Shown here in pieces: positions 24,025 through 30,418 of a stretch of 64,000 nucleotides of DNA. Within the stretch, counting starts at the first letter, position 1. The number at the start of each line of letters is the position of its first letter. The position numbers and the translations under genes were made by a program. The DNA is taken from NCBI GenBank assembly GCA_964521405.1, contig CAZFRR010000065.1, positions 1 to 64,000 of the forward strand, written 5' to 3'. Origin of the DNA: SG8-41 sp964521405 (lineage in GTDB: Bacteria > Pseudomonadota > Gammaproteobacteria > Burkholderiales > SG8-41). The notes below the pieces were generated by a model that was not told the DNA's origin, searched no databases, and was given only the letters and a program-made list of their open reading frames with translations.

Positions 24025-25008
24025 ATTAAACTGCCTCAGGAAGCGCAGGTCATTCTCGAAGAACAGGCGCAAGTCGCTCACGCCGTAGCGCAGCATCGTC
24101 AGCCGGTCGAGGCCCAGCCCGAAGGCGAAGCCCTGGTACTTCTCAGGGTCGATTTTCACGTTCCTCAGCACGTTGGGGTGCACCATGCCCGCGCCCCCCA
24201 TCTCGAGCCAGCCGTCGCCGAAGCTCATGTCGATCTCGGCGGAAGGCTCGGTGAACGGGAAGAACGACGGCCGGAAGCGCACCTTGAGGTCGTCGCGCTC
24301 GAAAAACTTCCCGAGAAACTCGATCAACACGCCCTTCAGGTTGGCCAGGGTGATGTGCTCGTCGATCCACAGCCCCTCGACCTGGTGAAACATCGGGGAA
24401 TGCGTGGCATCCGAATCCACGCGGTAGACCCGGCCGGGCGCGATGATTTTCGCCGGCGGGCGGTGCGCCTCCAGGTGGCGGATCTGCATCGGCGAGGCAT
24501 GCGTGCGCAGCAGGTGCTTGCCGTCGGCCAGGTAGAAAGTGTCGTGCATCGAGCGCGCCGGGTGGTTCTCCGGCTGGTTCAACGCGGTGAAATTGTAGTA
24601 ATCGGTCTCGATCTCGGGGCCGTCGACCACTTCGAACCCCATCGAGCGGAACAGCGCTTCGATGCGCTCCTGGGTGCGCGTCACCGGGTGCAGACCGCCG
24701 ACGGCAAGGCCGCGGCCCGGCAGCGTGACGTCGAGCTTCTCCGCGGACAGCCGGGATTCGAGCTGGCCGGCCTGGATGCGGGCGCGCCGCTCTTCCAGCG
24801 CCGCTTCCAATTTCACCTTGGCGGCGTTGACGCGGCTGCCGAACGCCGGGCGCTCCGCCGCCGGCAGCTTGGAGAGCTCCTTCAGCAGCAGGGTCAGCGC
24901 GCCGGACTTTCCCAGGTAGCGCGCCTTGGCCTGCTCGAGCTGGTTGGCATCGATCGTGCCCGCGAACGCTGCGAGCGCTTCATTCACGATGGCGTCAACG
25001 TCTTGCAT
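24022..25008 (-). CDS. pheS: Phenylalanyl-tRNA synthetase alpha subunit
   Basis: 328 residues, catalytic alpha subunit. N-terminal coiled coil (about 1-85), then class II motif 2 around HPARSMHDTFYL, RTHASPMQIRHLE and GRVYRVDSDATHSPMFHQVEGL, and motif 3 FAFGLGLDRLTMLRYGVSDLR near the C-terminus. Full normal length. It follows rplT after a spacer with a terminator-like hairpin, so pheST may be separately controlled. It precedes pheT, from which an inverted-end repeat separates it. Confidence 0.97.
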   Translation of the reverse strand: MQDVDAIVNEALAAFAGTIDANQLEQAKARYLGKSGALTLLLKELSKLPAAERPAFGSRVNAAKVKLEAALEERRARIQAGQLESRLSAEKLDVTLPGRGLAVGGLHPVTRTQERIEALFRSMGFEVVDGPEIETDYYNFTALNQPENHPARSMHDTFYLADGKHLLRTHASPMQIRHLEAHRPPAKIIAPGRVYRVDSDATHSPMFHQVEGLWIDEHITLANLKGVLIEFLGKFFERDDLKVRFRPSFFPFTEPSAEIDMSFGDGWLEMGGAGMVHPNVLRNVKIDPEKYQGFAFGLGLDRLTMLRYGVSDLRLFFENDLRFLRQFN

Positions 25009-25021
25009 ACGCGAGAAGAGA

Positions 25022-25078
25022 GGCTGGGGGCTGGGGGCTGGGGGCTGGGAGCTGGGAACTGGGAACTGGTGGCTAGAG
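25022..25078. repeat. GGCTGGG / ACTGGGA heptad array before pheS
   Basis: About seven heptads of the form GGCTGGG changing to GAACTGG lie between the terminator-like hairpin and the pheS start. On the mRNA strand the array reads as CCCAGCC words directly before the pheS ATG (25008). A possible degenerate partner arm (GATCCCTGCTCC words) lies at 25140-25160, on the other side of the hairpin. Confidence 0.8.
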
Positions 25079-25083
25079 GCTAG

Positions 25084-25111
25084 AAAAAAAGAGGCCCTTC
25101 AGCCTCTTTTT
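25084..25111 (-). terminator. Terminator or attenuator hairpin between rplT and pheS
   Basis: On the minus strand AAAAAGAGGC, loop TGAAGG, then GCCTC followed by seven T. The stem continues into the T-run, so this is a good intrinsic terminator, also usable in the other direction. It lies 60 bp after the rplT stop and 75 bp before pheS. In enterobacteria pheST is controlled by attenuation through a Phe-rich leader peptide; no such peptide is seen here, so it may simply reduce read-through from infC-rpmI-rplT. Confidence 0.75.
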
Positions 25112-25171
25112 CCCAATTTTGGGAAACCGGGATCTGCGAGTCCCTGATCCCTGCTCCTTAATCCTTGCCTG

Positions 25172-25531
25172 TCAGGCGCCGAGACTCGCTTTGGCTTTTT
25201 CCACGAACTTCAGGAACGCCGGCTTGTCGAGGACGGCGATGTCGGCAAGCACCTTGCGGTCCACGGCGACTGCCGCCTTCTTCAGGCCGTTCATGAAGCG
25301 GCTGTAGCTCATGCCGTGCTCGCGGGCGGCGGCGTTGATGCGCGCGATCCACAGCGCGCGGAACACCCCCTTGCGGTCGCGGCGGTCGCGGTAGGCGTAC
25401 TGCCCGGCCCGCATCACTGCTTCGTTGGCGATGCGGAAAACGTTCTTGCGGCGGCCGCGGAAACCCTTGGCCTTCTGGAGAACCTTCTTGTGGGCGGCGC
25501 GGGCGGTGACGCCGCGTTTGACTCGTGGCAT
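25172..25531 (-). CDS. rplT: 50S ribosomal protein L20
   Basis: 119 residues, normal L20 length, with MPRVKRGVTARAAHKKVL opening, strongly basic N-terminal half (KGFRGRRKNVFRIANEAVMRAG), and YSRFMNGLKKAAVAVDRKVLADIAV near the end. It binds 23S rRNA during assembly and in many bacteria represses its own operon. The gene is 14 bp after rpmI. Confidence 0.99.
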   Translation of the reverse strand: MPRVKRGVTARAAHKKVLQKAKGFRGRRKNVFRIANEAVMRAGQYAYRDRRDRKGVFRALWIARINAAAREHGMSYSRFMNGLKKAAVAVDRKVLADIAVLDKPAFLKFVEKAKASLGA

Positions 25532-25545
25532 GGCGGTCTCCCCCC

Positions 25546-25740
25546 TTAGTACGGCAGCATCACGCCGACGGAACGCCTGTCGGCATCATGAACGCCGGTG
25601 CTGCCGCGCAGATGGCGCTTGCGCTTGGAGTTCTTCTTGGTGAGGATGTGGCGCGTGAAAGCCTTGCCGCGCTTGATGCTGCCTCCGGCGCGCTTACGAA
25701 AGCGCTTGGCGGCGCCGCGCTTGGTCTTCAACTTCGGCAT
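25546..25740 (-). CDS. rpmI: 50S ribosomal protein L35
   Basis: 64 residues; MPKLKTKRGAAKRFRKRAGG opening, KGSIKR-type basic centre and HLRGSTGVHDADRRSV end match L35. It lies 78 bp after infC, the gap being long enough for the L20-responsive structure known in other bacteria, although I did not identify one. AAGGAG precedes the ATG. Confidence 0.98.
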   Translation of the reverse strand: MPKLKTKRGAAKRFRKRAGGSIKRGKAFTRHILTKKNSKRKRHLRGSTGVHDADRRSVGVMLPY

Positions 25741-25818
25741 GACAACTCCTTTTTTAACATAGCGCCGGGTGCCTCCGGATGGAGATCTTGAAACCCGGAC
25801 AACTACTTCTTCTAGAAA

Positions 25819-26454
25819 CTACTTATTCTCGATTTCGGCCGCAACTTCCGCCGCGGCCATTGGGGCCGCCGCTTTCGCGGGAGCCGCCGCCTTCTTTGGC
25901 GCCGCAGGCTTCGCAGCGCTCTTCGCGACAGGTTTCCCGGTTTTCTTCGGGGCCAGCACCATGATCAGCTGGCGGCCTTCCATCTTCGGATACTGCTCGA
26001 CCGTGCTGTACGCTTCGAGATCGCCCCTCACCCGCTCGATCAGGCGGTGCCCCAGTTCCTGGTGGGCCATCTCGCGCCCGCGGTAGCGCAGGGTAATCTT
26101 GGCTTTGTCGCCCTCTTCCAGGAAGCGCGTCAGGTTGCGCAGCTTGATCTTGTAATCACCCTCGTCGGTGCCGGGACGGAACTTGATCTCCTTGACGATA
26201 ATCTGCTTCTGCTTCAGCTTCGCCTCGTGGCGCTTCTTGGCCTCACGGTACTTGTATTTCCCGTAATCCATGACGCGGCACACCGGCGGCACTGCCGTAG
26301 GCGCGATTTCAACGAGGTCGAGCTCGGCCTCTTCGGCCAGCTTGTTGGCTGCAGCGAGACTCACTACGCCTACCTGCTCGCCGCTGGCGCCTATCAACCG
26401 GACTTCTGGTGCATTGATCTCGGTGTTGATCCGCGGTTCTTTTTCCTGTGCGAT
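25819..26454 (-). CDS. infC: Translation initiation factor IF-3, with ATC start codon
   Basis: 211 residues if started at ATC 26454. The family N-terminus is encoded from there as (M)AQEKEPRINTEINAPEVRLIG, and AGGGGG stands six bases upstream of the ATC in the 20-bp gap after thrS. An ATA codon further in (26397) would lose 19 conserved residues. Seen later: VCRVMDYGKYKYREAKK and IKFRPGTDEGDYKIKLRNL, plus an unusual Ala/Lys/Pro-rich tail (about 165-211). IF-3 discriminates against non-canonical starts, and infC genes commonly start at AUU/AUC/AUA so that IF-3 represses itself. Confidence 0.93.
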   Translation of the reverse strand: MAQEKEPRINTEINAPEVRLIGASGEQVGVVSLAAANKLAEEAELDLVEIAPTAVPPVCRVMDYGKYKYREAKKRHEAKLKQKQIIVKEIKFRPGTDEGDYKIKLRNLTRFLEEGDKAKITLRYRGREMAHQELGHRLIERVRGDLEAYSTVEQYPKMEGRQLIMVLAPKKTGKPVAKSAAKPAAPKKAAAPAKAAAPMAAAEVAAEIENK

Positions 26455-26474
26455 GTAGCGCCCCCTGTGTCCCG

Positions 26475-28397
26475 TTAAATTTGCGCCGTGCGTCCCAGCC
26501 GGGCTTCCTCGGTTCTGAGCCTGGTGACGAAATCGGCCAGACTCATCTGGCCGAGATCCTCGCCCTTGCGGGTGCGCACGGCAACCATTTGCGCCACCTT
26601 TTCCTTGTCACCGATGATGACCTGGTAGGGCAGCTTTTGCAGACTATGTTCCCGAATTTTATAGGAAATTTTCTCATTCCTCAAGTCGGCCACGGCGCGC
26701 AATCCGGCCTGCCTGAGCCCGTCCCTGACGCTCTTGGCGTAGTCCGACTGATGCTCGGTGATGCTCAGCACCGCCACCTGGACCGGCGCGAGCCACACCG
26801 GCATCGCTCCCGCGTAGTGCTCGATCAGGATGCCAATGAAACGCTCGAAGGAACCCAGGACCGCCCGGTGCAGCATCACCGGCACGTGGCGCGCGTTGTC
26901 CTCCCCGACGTATTCGGCCCCGAGGCGGCCCGGCATCGAAAAATCGAGCTGCATGGTGCCGCACTGCCACACCCGGCCGATGCTGTCCTTCAGCGAGAAC
27001 TCGATCTTGGGGCCATAGAACGCCCCTTCACCGGGTTGCAGGTCGTATTGCAGGCCCTTGCGCTCGAGCGCTATTTTCAGCGCCGCTTCGGCCTTGTCCC
27101 ACTGCTCGTCGGTGCCGACGCGCTTCACCGGACGGGTGGAGAGCTTGACCAGGATCTCGTCGAAGCCGAAATCGGCGTAGACGCGCTGCAGGAGGTCGAT
27201 GAAGCGGATCACTTCCGGCTCGACCTGGGCCTCGGTGCAGAAGATATGGGCGTCGTCCTGGGTAAATCCCCGCACGCGCATCAGCCCGTGCAGGGCGCCC
27301 GAGGGCTCGTTGCGGTGGCAGGAGCCGAATTCGGCGAGCCGCAGCGGCAGGTCCCGGTAACTCTTCAGCCCCTGGTTGAAGATCTGGACGTGCCCCGGGC
27401 AGTTCATCGGTTTCACCGCGTAATCGCGCGACTCCGACTCGGTGAAAAACATGTTCTCGCGAAAGTTGTCCCAGTGCCCCGAGCGCTTCCACAGCGAGAC
27501 ATCGAGCACCTGCGGCGCCCGCACCTCGGCATAGCCGTTCTCGTCGAGGATGCGCCGCATGTATTGCTCGATGCACTGCCAGATCACCCAGCCCCGGGGA
27601 TGCCAGAACACCATGCCCGGCGCCTCGTCCTGGGTGTGGAACAGCTCGAGCTGTTTTCCGAGCTTGCGGTGGTCGCGCTTTTCCGCCTCCTCGAGCCGTC
27701 GCAGGTAGGCGTCCTGGCCCTCCTTGCTGCCCCAGGCGGTGCCGTAGATCCGCTGCAGCATCTCGTTCTTCGAGTCGCCGCGCCAGTACGCGCCCGCCAC
27801 CCGCATCAGCTTGACCACCTTCAGCTTGCCGGTCGAGGGCACGTGCGGCCCGCGGCAGAGATCGATGAAATTATTCTGCCGGTAGAGCGAGATCGCCTCG
27901 CCGCCCGGGATCGCCGCGATGATCTCGGCCTTGTAATGCTCGCCCTGGTCCCTGAAGAACTTGACCGCCTCGTCACGCGGCATCACCTGGCGCTCGACCA
28001 GGATGTCGCGCTTGGCGATCTCCTGCATGCGCTTCTCGATGGCGGCGAGATCTTCCGGCGTGAACGCCCGCTTGTAGGAAAAATCGTAGTAGAAGCCGTC
28101 CTCGATCACCGGGCCGATGGTGACCTGCGCGTCGGGGAACAATTCCTTTACCGCGTGCGCCAGCAGGTGCGCCGTGGAGTGCCGCAGGAGCTCCAGCCCC
28201 TCCGGAACTTTCTCGGTGATGATGGCGACTTCGGCGTCCGAATCGATGCGATGGGACGTATCCACCAGCCTGCCGTTGACCTTGCCGGCTAGCGCGGCGC
28301 GCGCGAGACCGGGGCCGATCGCCTGAGCGAGCTCGGCCACGGTCACGGGCTGGTCGAATTTCCTGACCGACCCGTCGGGTAGACGGATATCCGGCAT
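26475..28397 (-). CDS. thrS: Threonyl-tRNA synthetase
   Basis: 640 residues, complete: TGS domain (1-62, MPDIRLPDGSVRKFDQPVTV), editing N2 domain with HSTAHLLAHAVKELFPDAQ (about 73-91), class II core with MNCPGHVQIFNQ (zinc Cys about 335), RNEPSGALHGLMRVRGFTQDDAH, and anticodon domain (about 540-640). First gene of the thrS-infC-rpmI-rplT-pheS-pheT-ihfA-merR group. The region upstream is a structured leader that may mediate autoregulation. Confidence 0.98.
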   Translation of the reverse strand: MPDIRLPDGSVRKFDQPVTVAELAQAIGPGLARAALAGKVNGRLVDTSHRIDSDAEVAIITEKVPEGLELLRHSTAHLLAHAVKELFPDAQVTIGPVIEDGFYYDFSYKRAFTPEDLAAIEKRMQEIAKRDILVERQVMPRDEAVKFFRDQGEHYKAEIIAAIPGGEAISLYRQNNFIDLCRGPHVPSTGKLKVVKLMRVAGAYWRGDSKNEMLQRIYGTAWGSKEGQDAYLRRLEEAEKRDHRKLGKQLELFHTQDEAPGMVFWHPRGWVIWQCIEQYMRRILDENGYAEVRAPQVLDVSLWKRSGHWDNFRENMFFTESESRDYAVKPMNCPGHVQIFNQGLKSYRDLPLRLAEFGSCHRNEPSGALHGLMRVRGFTQDDAHIFCTEAQVEPEVIRFIDLLQRVYADFGFDEILVKLSTRPVKRVGTDEQWDKAEAALKIALERKGLQYDLQPGEGAFYGPKIEFSLKDSIGRVWQCGTMQLDFSMPGRLGAEYVGEDNARHVPVMLHRAVLGSFERFIGILIEHYAGAMPVWLAPVQVAVLSITEHQSDYAKSVRDGLRQAGLRAVADLRNEKISYKIREHSLQKLPYQVIIGDKEKVAQMVAVRTRKGEDLGQMSLADFVTRLRTEEARLGRTAQI

Positions 28398-28559
28398 AAT
28401 CCTATGACACCAAAATAAATCCGCGCGTTGAACGGCGAGGCCATGTACGAGAGCCGCGGCTCCCGTGCCCTAGGCGCCCGTTCGAACGCGCGGAGTTAAA
28501 CCGGCGCCCAGGTTGGGGGAACCACTGCCCCCGCAAGCTGGGCGTCCGGATTTAACAAC
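28398..28559 (-). promoter_or_regulatory. Structured thrS leader region
   Basis: Between tRNA-Val and the thrS ATG, several stems are visible. TCCGCGCGTT pairs with AACGCGCGGA (plus-strand 28420-28429 and 28485-28494), enclosing the palindrome GAGCCGCGGCTC (28451-28462). Upstream on the mRNA is a second hairpin, GCCCAG...CTGGGC with inner GGGGG/CCCCC (plus-strand about 28509-28545). E. coli thrS folds a tRNA-like operator in its leader, so an analogous control site is plausible here. No T-run suggesting an attenuator was seen. Confidence 0.5.
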
Positions 28560-28636
28560 TGGTAGGCGCGATTGGAATCGAACCAACGACCTCATCCATG
28601 TCAAGGATGCGCTCTAGCCAACTGAGCTACGCGCCT
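28560..28636 (-). tRNA. tRNA-Val (GAC), CCA encoded
   Basis: Minus-strand acceptor arms AGGCGCG and CGCGCCT, discriminator A, encoded CCA. The anticodon stem CATCC/GGATG encloses TTGACAT, anticodon GAC. T arm TTGGTTCGATTCCAA. 77 nt with CCA. tRNA-Val directly upstream of thrS is the normal order in Betaproteobacteria. Confidence 0.96.
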
Positions 28637-28684
28637 GGGAAGCACGGATTGTAGCGGAACGCCAAGATTGGTTCAAATAAAATC

Positions 28685-29491
28685 ATGGACTTGCACAACA
28701 AACCTGCCCCCCGCCCGCGATCGTGGGTGGCGCTGGCGCTCGGCCTCGCGCTCGCGTCAGCGCTGCACGCGGCAGAGGACATGGTCCCGGTTCCGGGCGG
28801 GGCCTTCATCATGGGCAGCGACAGCGGCCCCGCCGATGAGCGTCCCGCGCACCGCGTAACCCTGCCCGCCTTTTCCATCGACCGGCACCCGGTGACCAAC
28901 GCCGCGTTCGCCGAATTTCTCAACGCATCGGGCCCGTTCAACGCCGGACGAGAGAGGCTGTTTGATTTCGACGACCCCGATTCGCGCGTGCATCGCGTGC
29001 AAGGCAAGTGGGTCGCCGATGCCGGGTTCGATCAGCACCCGGTCGTCGAAGTGACCTGGGCCGGCGCGCGCGACTATTGCGCCTGGCGCGGCAAGCGGTT
29101 GCCGACCGAAGCCGAATGGGAAAAAGCGGCGCGCGGCACCGATGGCCGCCGCTATCCCTGGGGCAATTCACTCCCCGACCGGACGCGCGCGCAGTTCTCG
29201 GCGCGCTTCAACGAAACCGCTCTGGTCCACGCATTTCCGCTGGGCGCGAGCCCGTTCGGCGCGCAGGACATGGCGGGCAACGCCTGGGAATGGGTTGCCA
29301 GCGCCTATCGTCCCTACCCCTACGAGGCGAAAGACGGCCGGGAGGATTCGATTGCGGGGCCGGTGCGCGGCACGCGCGGCGGCGGGCACGACTCGCCGGC
29401 GGACGAACTCACGACGACGCAGCGCGGACGCAATCTGTCGCGCAACCCCGCTTCGGGGCACCATAATATCGGCTTCCGCTGCGCGAATTAA
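28685..29491 (+). CDS. Exported SUMF1/FGE-domain protein lacking the catalytic cysteines
   Basis: 268 residues with a signal peptide (WVALALGLALASALHAAED, cut near HAA) and one formylglycine-generating-enzyme-sulfatase domain: VPGGAFIMGSD (about 38), PAHRVTLPAFSIDRHPVTNAAFAEFL, LPTEAEWEKAARG, MAGNAWEWV and the closing GFRCAN. True FGE has a Cys pair near the C-terminus; here the matching region (RGGGHDSPADELTTTQRGRN) has none. It is thus more likely a binding or partner protein of the fold than a sulfatase activator, and no sulfatase is nearby. Probably one transcript with the hydratase 12 bp downstream. Confidence 0.85.
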   Translation: MDLHNKPAPRPRSWVALALGLALASALHAAEDMVPVPGGAFIMGSDSGPADERPAHRVTLPAFSIDRHPVTNAAFAEFLNASGPFNAGRERLFDFDDPDSRVHRVQGKWVADAGFDQHPVVEVTWAGARDYCAWRGKRLPTEAEWEKAARGTDGRRYPWGNSLPDRTRAQFSARFNETALVHAFPLGASPFGAQDMAGNAWEWVASAYRPYPYEAKDGREDSIAGPVRGTRGGGHDSPADELTTTQRGRNLSRNPASGHHNIGFRCAN

Positions 29492-29503
29492 GGAGACTTC
29501 CCG

Positions 29504-30325
29504 TTGCATTTTTCCCGAATCATCGTCGCCGAACTGATCGACGCTCTCGACCGCGGCAAGGTCATTTCCTCGGTCATCGAGCGCAATCCGCAATTTGACT
29601 GGGATGCGGCCTACCGGGTCGCAGCCGACATCGTCAAGCTGCGGCGGGCACGCGGTGAGAAGACCATTGGGCGCAAGATCGGCTTCACCAACCGCAACAT
29701 CTGGGCGGAGTACGGCGCCACCGCGCCGATCTGGGCGCACGTCTACGATCGCACCGTGCAGTTCGCGGACGGCGATCGCGCCACCGTTTCGCTGGAAGGC
29801 AGTGTGCAACCGCGGCTCGAGCCCGAGATCGCGTTCAAGCTCAAGGCTCCGCTGCGCCCGGGCGTCAATCATCCCGCGCTGGTTCTCGAGGCGATCGAGT
29901 GGTTGGCGCCGAGCTTCGAGATCGTGGACTGCCACTTCGCCGGCTGGAAGTTCGGGCCGGCGGAATCAGCAGCTGATTTTTCATTCCACTGGAAGCTCAT
30001 CGTTGGCACGCCCTGCCCTATTCGGCGCGACGCGATCGCCGATCTCGTGGACCGGCTCCGCGACTGCAACGTCGAGCTCAGCAGGAATGGGCAAGTCGCG
30101 GATCGGGGCACGGGCGCGAACGCGTTGGGACACCCCGCGCTCGCTCTCGCCTTTCTCGCCGATATCCTGATGCGGCAGCCGCAGTTCGAGCCGCTCGCGG
30201 CGGGAGAGATCATCACCACCGGCACGCTGACAGCCGCGATGCCGATCCGGCCGGGTGAGTCGTGGTCCTCGCGCTATGAGGGCTTGCCCGGCGTAACAGG
30301 CCTTTCACTCGTCTTCACCGAGTGA
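29504..30325 (+). CDS. 2-keto-4-pentenoate hydratase-like protein (FAA hydrolase superfamily)
   Basis: 273 residues of the MhpD/hydratase-decarboxylase branch of the fumarylacetoacetate hydrolase superfamily. Seen: IGRKIGFTNRNIWAEYG (about 62-80), RLEPEIAFKL with the metal-binding Glu pair (about 105), and the C-terminal TGTLTAAMPIRPGE. Such enzymes hydrate 2-oxo-pent-4-enoates in meta-cleavage pathways, but no other pathway gene is nearby, so the substrate is open. The TTG start at 29504 has AAGGAG eight bases upstream. The gene ends in a 10-bp hairpin. Confidence 0.85.
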   Translation: MHFSRIIVAELIDALDRGKVISSVIERNPQFDWDAAYRVAADIVKLRRARGEKTIGRKIGFTNRNIWAEYGATAPIWAHVYDRTVQFADGDRATVSLEGSVQPRLEPEIAFKLKAPLRPGVNHPALVLEAIEWLAPSFEIVDCHFAGWKFGPAESAADFSFHWKLIVGTPCPIRRDAIADLVDRLRDCNVELSRNGQVADRGTGANALGHPALALAFLADILMRQPQFEPLAAGEIITTGTLTAAMPIRPGESWSSRYEGLPGVTGLSLVFTE

Positions 30326-30328
30326 AAG
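30302..30328 (+). other. 10-bp hairpin across the hydratase stop codon
   Basis: CTTTCACTCG (30302-30311), 7-nt loop, CGAGTGAAAG (30319-30328), perfect. The stop codon TGA (30323-30325) lies within the right arm. There is no T-run, so termination by this stem alone is doubtful; it may protect the mRNA 3' end. Confidence 0.5.
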
Positions 30329-30334
30329 ACCAAT

Positions 30335-30418
30335 GAGGAATGATGAATGCAAAATGATGACCTGAAGACCTAAAACCGACCTTCCGTTCATCATTCATCA
30401 TTCATCATTCATCATTCC
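30335..30418. repeat. Two-armed TGATGAA / TTCATCA heptad repeat at the comEC 3' end
   Basis: Left arm 30335-30360 (GGAATGATGAATGC, ATGATGA); right arm 30386-30418 with four TTCATCA heptads. Core about 25 bp. The comEC stop codon (TGA, 30400-30398) lies inside the right arm, so the last comEC residues (GMMNDE) are repeat-encoded. Same word as the element between alaC and hom. Confidence 0.9.

Noticed and set aside
25112..25171. Phe-rich leader peptide (PheM-like) before the rplT-pheS hairpin
   Set aside because: No start codon followed by clustered Phe codons was found in any forward frame of the leader.
26448..28292. 614-codon open frame on the plus strand opposite thrS
   Set aside because: It mirrors thrS in a GC-rich genome where antisense frames stay open; its translation is Arg/His/Leu/Asp-rich with no recognisable family, and thrS is unmistakable.
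28685..29491. Functional formylglycine-generating enzyme
   Set aside because: The C-terminal cysteine pair is absent and no sulfatase gene is nearby, so only fold membership is claimed.
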